From: Planctomycetota bacterium
GTDB lineage: Bacteria; Planctomycetota; Phycisphaerae; UBA1845
Length of the DNA stretch: 64,000 bases
NCBI GenBank assembly: GCA_016200265.1
Contig: JACQFE010000053.1
Location: 1 to 64,000 of the forward strand
Direction of reading: 5' to 3'
In this document: piece after piece, positions 28,040-35,281 of the stretch
How positions within the stretch are numbered: position 1 is the stretch's first letter
Layout of the letters: each line of letters begins with the position of its first letter
Program-made: the position numbers and the translations under genes
The notes under the pieces: model-generated
The model's database searches: none
What the model was told of the DNA's origin: nothing
What the model saw: the letters and a program-made list of their open reading frames with translations, nothing else

Positions 28040-29272
28040 CTAAATAAAAAGCGCACTGGATTTTTGTTCCAAATCCAGAAGAAATTTCTTTCGCCACACG
28101 CCGCCGCCATAGCCGCAAAGTGTTCCGTCGCTGCGCACCACGCGATGACACGGGATCACAATGGCGATGCGATTTTCTCCATTGGTCCGGCCAACCGCGC
28201 GCTGCGCGCCGGGTGCGCCGATTTGTCGCGCCAGCTCAGAATAGGACATCGTTTTGCCGTGTGGGACTCTTCGCAATTCATTCCAAACGCGAGTTTGAAA
28301 ATCATTGCCCGCGATCACCAGTGGTACGGTGAACTCCGTTCGCGAGCCGCTGAAGTATTCACGCAATTCCCGTTCAAGCTGATCGAGGTGTGCGTTGCGG
28401 CCCGGCACGCAGGCGGCCTTCAATCGAGATCGCAGCGTCGCGACTTGTTTTTGAAACGCGCGGCGATCGGCGAATTCGAGAAGACACACTCCTTCGGTCG
28501 TGGCGCCGGCCACGAGCGGCCCGATCGGTGAGTCGATTTTCTTGGTATAGATGCAATCGATGGAATCGCAATCGCCCGGCGTCGTGCCGAACACTCGTTT
28601 GAACGAGTCGCGAAAGCCGCTGAGCGATTCATAGCCCTGATCCACGGCCACTGCATCCGCTTCGTCGCCGCTGCGAAGTTGCCGAAGCGCCATGCCCATT
28701 CTGCGGGCCCGATGATAAGCCTGAAAGGTCATGTGAAGGTTCCTTGTGAAGTATCTGCGAATCCGAAACGGACTGAAGCCGAGTTCCGAAAGATTCGCGT
28801 CTGTATATCGCTCTCCGGGCGAGCGCTCGACAAGATTGATCAATTGCTCAAGCCAAGTGGCCGATTCCTTGTCGAGTGCCAATGGATGACACCGTTTGCA
28901 AGGTCGAAAGCCGCCGAGCAGGCAGTCGCGCACGCTGTGTAGAAAGACGACGTTCTTGAGTTTCGGTTTCCGCGCCGAGCACGAAGGCCTGCAGAAAATC
29001 CCTGTGGTCCGCACGCAAATGTAGAAAATGCCATCGTAGCTTGCGTCGCGGGCGTTCATGGCTCGTTCCATCTCGGAGGGCTTGGGTCGGTTTGCCGCCT
29101 CCGGTCGATCGGACGCCTTGCGCCGATTGGACCCATTCGCGCCGTCTGCCTCCCCCCTTGCTAAGGGGGGATTCAGGGGGGTTAGTCTTCCCGCTCCCTT
29201 CACTATGTTGGGCCGAGCTCGTTTTGTTTTTGTCGCATTCATGCCGGAACCATACCGCGCATCGCGTTTCAT
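28040..29272 (-). CDS. ada: Ada: DNA methylphosphotriester/O6-methylguanine repair protein and transcriptional regulator
   Basis: The domain order matches E. coli Ada. The zinc domain that accepts methyl groups from phosphotriesters contains GIFCRPSC and RPCKRC. An AraC-type helix-turn-helix follows (SPFRIRRYFTRNLHMTFQAY). The C-terminal methyltransferase has the catalytic cysteine in IVIPCHRVVRSDG. It repairs alkylated DNA by self-methylation and then activates repair genes. The start is unclear: ATG 29272 or 29242 would translate a GC-rich repeat (RLTPLNPPLARGE) into the N-terminus, whereas ATG 29071 or 29059 would remove it but leave a shorter lead than E. coli Ada. No alkylation-repair gene is adjacent. 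Confidence 0.92.
   Translation of the reverse strand: MKRDARYGSGMNATKTKRARPNIVKGAGRLTPLNPPLARGEADGANGSNRRKASDRPEAANRPKPSEMERAMNARDASYDGIFYICVRTTGIFCRPSCSARKPKLKNVVFLHSVRDCLLGGFRPCKRCHPLALDKESATWLEQLINLVERSPGERYTDANLSELGFSPFRIRRYFTRNLHMTFQAYHRARRMGMALRQLRSGDEADAVAVDQGYESLSGFRDSFKRVFGTTPGDCDSIDCIYTKKIDSPIGPLVAGATTEGVCLLEFADRRAFQKQVATLRSRLKAACVPGRNAHLDQLERELREYFSGSRTEFTVPLVIAGNDFQTRVWNELRRVPHGKTMSYSELARQIGAPGAQRAVGRTNGENRIAIVIPCHRVVRSDGTLCGYGGGVWRKKFLLDLEQKSSALFI
29148..29184 (+). repeat. GC-rich palindromic repeat at the 5' end of ada
   Basis: GCCTCCCCCCTTGCTAAGGG continues as GGGATTCAGGGGGGTT, the same family as at 17126, 31579, 44431 and 47018 but in the opposite orientation to 17126. If ada starts at 29242 or 29272 it is translated as LTPLNPPLARGEA. 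Confidence 0.85.
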
Positions 29273-29345
29273 GTTCTACCGATTTCTGAGCGCGGATGTG
29301 GGAATCTTGGCGCGATCAAGCTCGGAGTTTGCTGGCGGGCAAGAA

Positions 29346-29385
29346 ATGGTCTTTGTGGGACCGACTTTCCAGTCGGTCAAGCTGC
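29346..29385. repeat. TGGGACCGACTTTCCAGTCGG repeat arm
   Basis: GGGACCGACTTTCCAGTCGG is a perfect-stem hairpin. A related element (GGAAAATCGGTCCCACA, then ACCGGTTGGAAACCGGCGCC) lies at 44355-44400. It is followed directly by the rplT terminator hairpin, which shares the GGTCCCACA arm. Confidence 0.6.
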
Positions 29386-29391
29386 CCCCAA

Positions 29392-29420
29392 CAAAAAAGA
29401 GACCGGCAAGAAGGCCGGTC
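29392..29420 (-). terminator. Intrinsic terminator of the rpmI-rplT operon
   Basis: On the minus strand, GACCGGC and GCCGGTC form a 7-bp stem around a 6-base loop (CTTCTT), followed by TCTTTTTTGTT. It lies 32-60 bases past the rplT stop, the expected position for Rho-independent termination. Confidence 0.85.
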
Positions 29421-29451
29421 CCACATTGAGTATCGTACTTGAATCTTCAGT

Positions 29452-29826
29452 CTACGCCGCTTTGGCGGACTTAGGCTGATGCTTCTTGGCCATGTCCACG
29501 ATCTTGTCGAAATCACCGGGCGACGTGATGGCGATCTCGCTGAGGACTTTGCGGTTGAGCTCGATACCGGCGGCTAGCAGGCCAAAGATGAAGCGGCTGT
29601 AGGCAATACCGCGCATGCGGCATGCGGCCGTGAGGCGCGTGATCCACAAGGCACGATACAATCGCTTCTTACGATGCCGGTCGCGATAGGCGTTGACGCC
29701 GGCACGTACGATGGCCTCTTTGGCGAGACGCCACTGCTTGCCGGTTGCTCCGCGATAGCCGCGGACGCCTTTCATTACGCGACGCTTTTTCTTGTTCCTT
29801 GCCGCACCGTATGTGGATCGACTCAT
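29452..29826 (-). CDS. rplT: 50S ribosomal protein L20
   Basis: The 124-residue protein matches L20 over its length: RNKKKRRVMKGVRGYRGATG, DRHRKKRLYRALWITRLTAA and AYSRFIFGLLAAGIELNRKV, with a short Ala/Lys-rich C-terminal extension. L20 binds 23S rRNA early in 50S assembly and represses its own operon in E. coli. It follows rpmI by 138 bases, in the usual order. Its start ATG 29826 gives MSRSTYGAARNKKKRR. Confidence 0.98.
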   Translation of the reverse strand: MSRSTYGAARNKKKRRVMKGVRGYRGATGKQWRLAKEAIVRAGVNAYRDRHRKKRLYRALWITRLTAACRMRGIAYSRFIFGLLAAGIELNRKVLSEIAITSPGDFDKIVDMAKKHQPKSAKAA

Positions 29827-29869
29827 ATCAAACCTCGTATCTCTGGAAGCCTGTTACCAGTAACTCGTA

Positions 29870-29915
29870 TTCGGCGTTTTCAGTTACGAGTTACAAGTTA
29901 CGAATTACAGCTCTT
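29870..29915. repeat. TTACGAGTTACAAGTTACGAATTAC repeat between rpmI and rplT
   Basis: Repeats of (GTTACGA)(GTTACAA) type fill most of the gap between the two ribosomal genes: AACTCGTATTCGGCG, then AGTTACGAGTTACAAGTTAC. It shows no clear hairpin resembling an L20 autoregulatory site. The simple repeat may be mobile or replication-slippage derived. Confidence 0.5.
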
Positions 29916-29964
29916 CACTCGCCTGCCCCGCGCTTGCGCTTGGGGTTCGGATTTGAAACCGACA

Positions 29965-30171
29965 TTACGCCACGCCGTTGACGGCCAGCAGAATCGCATC
30001 GCGCACTTTGCCGACAAGTACGGCCGGCTTGCGGAGCTTTCGCTTCCGACGACCGCTCTTGCCGCTCATCAGGTGCCCGGAGTTGGGGTGCTTGAACTTA
30101 ATCTTCCCCCTGGCCGACACGCGGATGCGTTTTTTCAAACCTTTGTGACTCTTTTTCTTCACCGTGGGCAT
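29965..30171 (-). CDS. rpmI: 50S ribosomal protein L35
   Basis: The 68-residue, very basic protein matches L35 (MPTVKKKSHKGLKKRI, GHLMSGKSGRRKRKLRKPA). It normally sits between infC and rplT. Here rplT follows, but the upstream gene is a divergent small gene and no infC (initiation factor IF3) is present on either strand nearby. IF3 must therefore be encoded elsewhere. Confidence 0.97.
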   Translation of the reverse strand: MPTVKKKSHKGLKKRIRVSARGKIKFKHPNSGHLMSGKSGRRKRKLRKPAVLVGKVRDAILLAVNGVA

Positions 30172-30255
30172 TCAACCCGCCTTCCTTGTAAGTATTTCGC
30201 GGGAGACCTTGAAAGAATGCTCCCGAAAAGCCCCGCATTATAGCGAAGGGGGAGA

Positions 30256-30498
30256 ATGTCGCAAACCCGCGTTTTGGGTACAATAGTCGTTATGCAATCG
30301 CAGGGATGGCGGATGGACCGGACGGCCTTCAGCGTCGGCACGTTCGATGACGACGACAGAAGGAACTATTGGCTCAGCCGCACCCCTGCGGAGCGCTTGG
30401 CCGCGCTGGAATTCTTGAGGCAGGTCATCTATGGCTACGATCCAATTGCCGACCGAATTCAAAGAGTTCTTGAGTTTGCTGAACTCGAACGGAGTTAA
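30256..30498 (+). CDS. Small protein paired with a nucleotidyltransferase (possible antitoxin-like partner)
   Basis: ATG 30256 has an AGGGGGAG ribosome binding site; ATGs at 30292 and 30313 are alternatives. The conserved-looking core is YWLSRTPAERLAALEFLRQV followed by a helical RIQRVLEFAELERS. This type of about 70-residue protein, with the phrase RTPxERLxAxExLR, is commonly found just upstream of a nucleotidyltransferase-fold gene. The two genes overlap by 68 bases in different frames, which implies tight coupling. Antitoxin or adaptor function is inference from the arrangement. Confidence 0.75.
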   Translation: MSQTRVLGTIVVMQSQGWRMDRTAFSVGTFDDDDRRNYWLSRTPAERLAALEFLRQVIYGYDPIADRIQRVLEFAELERS

Positions 30499-30880
30499 CT
30501 ACCTCGTTGTGGGGGGCTATGCGGTCGCGTTGCACGGTCATCCTCGAACCACGGGCGACCTTGATGTTTGGATTGCAATTTCACCTGACAATATCACCCG
30601 GGTGAAGCAAGTATTGACGGGATTCGGATTCTCGAAGCAGGCAGTGGATTCCGCGCCGCTTCATCTTGAGGGGCAGGTCATTCGGATGGGAATGCCGCCA
30701 TTGAGAATTGAATTGCTGACCGGTATTTCAGGTGTTGTGTTCAATCAATGCTACGAAAGACGAAAGATCGAAATCATCGACAATATTGAGATTCCAGTTA
30801 TTTCTCGGGAAGACCTTATTGCAAACAAGCGTGCCGCGGGTAGACCGCAGGACATTGCCGACGCAAGAGAATTGCAGTGA
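30431..30880 (+). CDS. Nucleotidyltransferase-fold protein (DUF6036/AbiEii-like)
   Basis: ATG 30431 lies about 10 bases after TTGAGG. The 149-residue protein has the minimal polymerase-beta nucleotidyltransferase core: YLVVGGYAVALHGHPRTTGD with catalytic-type DLDVW, then a central strand with PPLRIELLTG and the C-terminal VISREDLIANKRAAGRPQDI. The last part is typical of the family that includes AbiEii-type toxins and small nucleotidyltransferases of unknown target. Transfer of NMP to RNA or protein is plausible but not shown. It overlaps its small upstream partner. Confidence 0.88.
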   Translation: MATIQLPTEFKEFLSLLNSNGVNYLVVGGYAVALHGHPRTTGDLDVWIAISPDNITRVKQVLTGFGFSKQAVDSAPLHLEGQVIRMGMPPLRIELLTGISGVVFNQCYERRKIEIIDNIEIPVISREDLIANKRAAGRPQDIADARELQ

Positions 30881-31038
30881 CGTTCTTCGGTCATATTGTC
30901 GAACCGCCACTCGTGCGACCTGATATTCTTTCGGTGCGGCCTGTATCCCAGCCGAAAACATCGTTGTCGTGAACGTACGTGATCTCCCCTTCGTGAATCG
31001 GCTGAGCCGTGTGTCGGATGGACAGTTACGGATGTTGA

Positions 31039-31404
31039 ATGGACGACCAAGGATCGAATGAGTGGACCGTGAGAGCGCTGGCCTGTGCTGTTACAGTTGC
31101 ATTATGTTGCGTTTTTCTAACCATTCTTTCGTGCACATTAATAGGGTCCCCTGCTGGACCACCCGACAAGCCGGACATGCTGATGATGATCCCAGGTCCT
31201 CAAGGACTGGGTGCTCTCGGCTTCGTAATAATACAGTTGCCCGTTACTGTCGTTGGTTTAGTGGTCGCATTGGTCGGCATGCAAATTCGGAGCGAATTTC
31301 CAGGATGGCGGGATAGCATTGTTCTATATGATTGGTTTGGGAGCAATAGTAGCAGTCATGTCAATTCGGGTTATTTGGCTCAAGTTGAATTAGAACGCCA
31401 TTGA
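31039..31404 (+). CDS. Small membrane protein of unknown function
   Basis: The 121-residue frame has two strong hydrophobic helices: residues about 12-35 (ALACAVTVALCCVFLTILSC) and 60-82 (GFVIIQLPVTVVGLVVALVG). They are joined by a Pro-rich loop (GSPAGPPDKPDMLMMIPGP). A soluble C-terminal tail of about 40 residues follows. No family is recognised. Reality is supported only by the coherent topology; there is no strong ribosome binding site, and its neighbours point in different directions. Confidence 0.5.
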   Translation: MDDQGSNEWTVRALACAVTVALCCVFLTILSCTLIGSPAGPPDKPDMLMMIPGPQGLGALGFVIIQLPVTVVGLVVALVGMQIRSEFPGWRDSIVLYDWFGSNSSSHVNSGYLAQVELERH

Positions 31405-31472
31405 TCGAAAGCACTCCTTGAAATTGATCGCACAGCGACGATCGACGTGCCCCAATTAAGTCAATGACTCGA

Positions 31473-33602
31473 CTATTGCACAGACTTGCGGTGCGGGCGG
31501 TAGCCCGGGCGGAGATAGCGTCGCTGCGAATGGACGTGGTCGCCGTCGGACGAGGACACAGGCGTGTCTATACGCTGATCCCCTTCTAATCCCCCCTTGG
31601 CAAGAGGGGAGGCAGCGCGGCGGGATTCTCTTGCCGCCTGAGCACGACGGGCGTCGATGGCCGCTTGGGGCGGGTGAGCGGGGATCAAACAGTCGCAGCC
31701 GGCGCCGATGAGTTCGGGGCGATTCGCTTCGAGCAAGGCCTTGCGCACGAGGAAGTAATTCTCCGGCTTGAAGAACTGCATCAGCGAACGCTGGAGCTTG
31801 CGATCGCGGAGGCCTTTGGCGACGGCCACCGGCTTTTTCGTCATCGGGTCCAGGCCCGTGTGATACATGCACGCGGCGATGTCGAACGGTGCGGGGATGA
31901 AGTCCTGCACCTGTTCGGGCTTGTAGCCGTTTCGCTTGAGGAAGACGGCCAGGTCGATCATGGCGTTCAAATCCGTGCCCGGGTGAGCGGAGATGAAATA
32001 GGGCACGAGATATTGCTTCTTGCCTGCTCGCTTTGATTCCTCGCGGAATTTCTTGTCGAAATCCTGGAACGTCTCCGGCGCGGGACGCTTCATGAGTGTC
32101 AACGTCGTGGCATCGGAATGCTCTTGAGCGACTTTCAGGTGGCCGCCGACGTGATGCGTGGTCAGCTCGTGCATGTATTCGGGCGAAAGCCTCGCGAGAT
32201 CCATGCGCACGCCGCTGGCGACGAAGACTTTGCGGATGCCCTTCTGCGATCGCGATTCGCGCATGACGTCGATGAGCGGGCCGTGATCGGTGCCAAGCAG
32301 CGGGCACACCTTCGGATGCACGCAGGAGAGCCGCCGGCAGATGGCCTCGATCTCCGGCCGCACACAACGCATCTCGTACATGTTGGCCGTCGGTCCGCCG
32401 ATGTCGCTGATCACGCCCTTGAATTCTTTCTGCGAGCCCATTTGAGCGACCTCGCCGACGATTGATTCTTTGCTCCGCGATTGGATGATCCGGCCCTGAT
32501 GCGTGGTGATCGAGCAATACGTGCATCCGCCGAAGCAGCCGCGCATGATGGTGACGGAATCCTTCACGACTTCGAACGCGGGGATCGGCTCTTTGTAGAT
32601 TGGGTGTGCCTTTCTCGTGTACGGTAGATCGTAAATGAAATCCATCGACTCGCGCGATTCCGGCAGCCGCGGCGGATTGCAAAGAACAGCCTGATCGCCG
32701 TGCCATTGAATCAGCGGGCGGGCGTTGTAGGGATTCGTTTCGAGATGGATCAGGCGAGTGGCCTCGGCAAAAGCGAGCTTATTTTCTCGCACCTCCTCGA
32801 ACGATGGCAGACGCACAGAGTCATCAAATTGTCGATTGGAGATTGTCAATTGTCGATTGGAGGAGGCGCCATCGCCTTGTTGTCTTGTCGCCTCGTTGCT
32901 TTGTTGCCACGCGCAAAGAGAATCTTTGCGCTCCCCGTCACTTTGAACTTCGATCTTCGATTTTTGAACGTTGCTCTCCGCAGCGCCGAGTGCATACGCC
33001 ACGCCGCGCATGTCCCGGAGATCATGGAGTAATTCACCTGCATCGAGGCGGCGGGCGATTTCCACGATCGCCGATTCACCCATGCCGAAGACGACGAGAT
33101 CGGCCTTGGCGTCGAGCAGGATCGACCGCTTCACCGTGTCGCTCCAATAATCATAATGAGCGAGGCGTCGCAGGCTGGCCTCGACGCCGCCGGCGATAAT
33201 GGGCACACCCTTGTAGGCCTCGCGAGTACGCTGGCAATAGGCGAGTGTGGCGCGGTCGGGCCGCAGGCCGATGCGACCGCCGGGCGAATAGGCGTCGTCA
33301 TTGCGGACTTTTTTGTTTGCTGTGTAGTGATTGATCATCGAATCCATGTTGCCGGCGGAAATGGCGAAGAAGAGTCGAGGCCTTCCGAATGTCTTCCACG
33401 GCTCGCAGGAATGCCAATCGGGTTGTGCGATGATGCCGACGCGAAATCCGCATGCTTCGAGCACGCGGCCAAGGATGGCCATCGCGAAGCTGGGATGATC
33501 GATGTACGCGTCGCCGGTGACGAAGACAATGTCGATTTCGTCCCAGCCGCGAGCGCGAGCTTCATGCATCGACATGGGTAGCGGAGCAAGACTGCAAGAC
33601 AC
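31473..33602 (-). CDS. YgiQ family radical SAM protein, interrupted by in-frame repeat-derived inserts
   Basis: GTG 33602 gives VSCSLAPLPMSMHEARARGW, matching the usual YgiQ N-terminus; ATG 33575 is an alternative. Conserved parts are VTGDAYIDHPSF, GGVEASLRRLAHYDYWSD, FGMGE, the radical SAM cluster CFGGCTYCSI and LMKRPAPETF. The reaction of YgiQ is unknown. Between GVAYALGAAE and VRLPSFEEVRENKLAFAEAT there is an extra block of about 55 low-complexity residues. It translates several short repeats (NRQLTISNRQF, RKDSLCAWQQ). A second insert near the C-terminus (SPLAKGGLEGDQ) translates the repeat at 31579. Both keep the frame, so the protein may remain functional. Confidence 0.9.
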   Translation of the reverse strand: MSCSLAPLPMSMHEARARGWDEIDIVFVTGDAYIDHPSFAMAILGRVLEACGFRVGIIAQPDWHSCEPWKTFGRPRLFFAISAGNMDSMINHYTANKKVRNDDAYSPGGRIGLRPDRATLAYCQRTREAYKGVPIIAGGVEASLRRLAHYDYWSDTVKRSILLDAKADLVVFGMGESAIVEIARRLDAGELLHDLRDMRGVAYALGAAESNVQKSKIEVQSDGERKDSLCAWQQSNEATRQQGDGASSNRQLTISNRQFDDSVRLPSFEEVRENKLAFAEATRLIHLETNPYNARPLIQWHGDQAVLCNPPRLPESRESMDFIYDLPYTRKAHPIYKEPIPAFEVVKDSVTIMRGCFGGCTYCSITTHQGRIIQSRSKESIVGEVAQMGSQKEFKGVISDIGGPTANMYEMRCVRPEIEAICRRLSCVHPKVCPLLGTDHGPLIDVMRESRSQKGIRKVFVASGVRMDLARLSPEYMHELTTHHVGGHLKVAQEHSDATTLTLMKRPAPETFQDFDKKFREESKRAGKKQYLVPYFISAHPGTDLNAMIDLAVFLKRNGYKPEQVQDFIPAPFDIAACMYHTGLDPMTKKPVAVAKGLRDRKLQRSLMQFFKPENYFLVRKALLEANRPELIGAGCDCLIPAHPPQAAIDARRAQAARESRRAASPLAKGGLEGDQRIDTPVSSSDGDHVHSQRRYLRPGYRPHRKSVQ
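31579..31614 (+). repeat. GC-rich palindromic repeat inside the ygiQ 3' end
   Basis: CCCCTTCTAATCCCCCCTTG followed by GCAAGAGGGGAGGC, same family as at 17126. On the coding strand it is read as ASPLAKGGLEGD in the C-terminal tail of the YgiQ protein. Confidence 0.85.
32825..32980 (-). repeat. Composite repeat insert within ygiQ
   Basis: The block joins a direct repeat TTGTCGATTGGAGATTGTCA / TTGTCGATTGGAGG (32829-32862), a TTGTTGTCTTGTCGCC-type run (32878-32910), and the palindromic GCGCAAAGAGAATCTTTGCG CTCCCC (32911-32936). The last is nearly identical to 47050-47075 inside the DUF1445 gene. An AACTTCGATCTTCGATTTTT run (32946-32966) follows. Its length keeps the ygiQ frame open. Confidence 0.75.
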
Positions 33603-33868
33603 CTTCGATCGCACGGGCGAGGACCGCGAGCTGATTGTCAATGGTACGAAGTCTGTGTTGTTAAATGCGCCTGGCTCGGCGCGCACGACGTTTCGATGGG
33701 CAACCATGATCTTCCTTTCGAGGCCAATTCCTCCGTCACATCGCCCGGGCTGAAACTTGCGGCTGACTCGCGAAAAGGCTCTTTGAAGCAGGAAGGCGTC
33801 AAATCGTTCCGATGGACGCCAAACCGCCTGTGTCGAACGGGAAATGATAACTTAGATTCGCGGCAAAC

Positions 33869-35281
33869 TCAATTCCTGCCATTCGCTGACTTCCACGCCG
33901 ATTCAAGTTGGGAAACGGTCATTCCGTCAAAACTCACGGCCAAAGCTTCTGACGCTTTACTCCCCTGTTTCAGGCACTTGATGAATTCCACGAAACGCGA
34001 ATGGTCGCGCGATTCGAGATATTCGACCAGGCTTTGGGCGAGGGCGTATTCGGATACTTCAATCGGGCCGCCGCGATCAATCAGGTTGCCGATGGGCCAA
34101 TCGAATCGCGCATATTCTCTGGCGAGAAGAGTGGCTTTCTCGGTGGTTTCGCTGCGATCGCCCAGCACGCGTTCGACCATCATTTCCGCAAAGCCTTCGT
34201 TTACCCAGCCAGGAATTAACCGCGTGCTGAACAAGCGGTGCATGAAGGCGTGCGTGCCTTCGTGGACGAGCGTACATGCGAAGCGGTCCGCATCAGCCGT
34301 GGAATTCCCCGGTCGAACCAGCACGAGATGCACATGGCCGGTGTTGGCGATGGAACGTGAATAGCCAACGGCATCGGCGGCGTCGTAACCGTCGAAATTA
34401 CGAGCAAACTTTAGGAACCGCGCGCGGTTTCGCCAGCAGAACACCGGACATTTGGCGAGGAACACTTGTTCGCCTTCGGGGACGTGCAATTCCTTGTTGA
34501 CGGCGGAGTACATCTGTTCGCACATCGTCGAAAGTCGAACGCGATCGCCTGCAGGCCAATCCGTCCAAATAAGGAAATGTTCCGATTCCACCAGTGCCAC
34601 ATCTAGACCAATCACCTCCCGCACTTTCTCGCCGAAGACGCGGTATTTTTCCATAACTTGTTCGCGCCGCTGAGGCGTAGATCCGTCGTTCAATACGGAC
34701 CAATCGATCGGGTTTGGATACGGCGGTTCCGAATCGCCAGACGCGTCAGCCACAGTCTCTTCTCGCGCAGGTAGTTCGTCCTCATGCCCATTCGCGCCGC
34801 CAAGAGGAGCTTCATGCGAGCGAGTCTTCGACTGCTTGCGAAATTCATCGTAGGCGCGGCGGACGTCTTTTTCGAATCCGCGCGAGCGACGAGTGGCCTC
34901 GTGGAATTCCTTTGAGGCAAGATCATTTCGACCAATCGAGAGCGCAAATTGTCCGAGATCGTAATATTCGCGAGCGGAGAAGTTCTCGACGCCGCCAACA
35001 TTTTTTGCGAGCATGGTTCGGTGGATTTCAATGGCGCATTCGGCCGTCATTTCCTTCCAGGCGAACACGAACGGCGTTTTTTCTCGCAAAATGACGACGG
35101 CATGATTGTTTGAATCGACGAGAACTCCGCGAAGTTCGCCGCCGGTCAGTAAGTGAATAACTACGATTGGTAAGTCTTCAGGAAGATTCGCCAGATTAAT
35201 CGTCTGTCCGCCTCCTCGGTGAGATGCAATTGCAGAGACGACTGCGAAAAGGAGAGCGCTTCGCTGAAGATTGATCTTCAA
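33869..35281 (-). CDS. DUF1570-like putative metallopeptidase, exported
   Basis: Translation appears to start at TTG 35281, overlapping the hflX stop as TTGA. It gives a signal peptide (RSALLFAVVSAIASHRGGG). The N-terminal domain (VVIHLLTGGELRGVLVDSNN, VVILREKTPFVFAWKEMTAE) resembles a small beta-barrel. The C-terminal half has HEGTH at residues 340-344 and WVNEGFAEMMVERV, the HExxH...E site of the DUF1570/MA-like peptidases, plus SLVEYLESRDHSRFVEFIKC. A charged linker lies between. It is likely an envelope peptidase. This is the second protein of this type in the window (see 16878), with no close resemblance outside the motif. Confidence 0.8.
   Translation of the reverse strand: MKINLQRSALLFAVVSAIASHRGGGQTINLANLPEDLPIVVIHLLTGGELRGVLVDSNNHAVVILREKTPFVFAWKEMTAECAIEIHRTMLAKNVGGVENFSAREYYDLGQFALSIGRNDLASKEFHEATRRSRGFEKDVRRAYDEFRKQSKTRSHEAPLGGANGHEDELPAREETVADASGDSEPPYPNPIDWSVLNDGSTPQRREQVMEKYRVFGEKVREVIGLDVALVESEHFLIWTDWPAGDRVRLSTMCEQMYSAVNKELHVPEGEQVFLAKCPVFCWRNRARFLKFARNFDGYDAADAVGYSRSIANTGHVHLVLVRPGNSTADADRFACTLVHEGTHAFMHRLFSTRLIPGWVNEGFAEMMVERVLGDRSETTEKATLLAREYARFDWPIGNLIDRGGPIEVSEYALAQSLVEYLESRDHSRFVEFIKCLKQGSKASEALAVSFDGMTVSQLESAWKSANGRN

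Noticed and set aside
30905-31560. Two minus-strand segments both ending GYRPHRK (about 30930 and 31480), suggesting a duplicated ygiQ tail
   Set aside because: Similarity is about 57 bases at roughly two-thirds identity with gaps, and the first segment also reads plausibly in another frame, so homology is not established.
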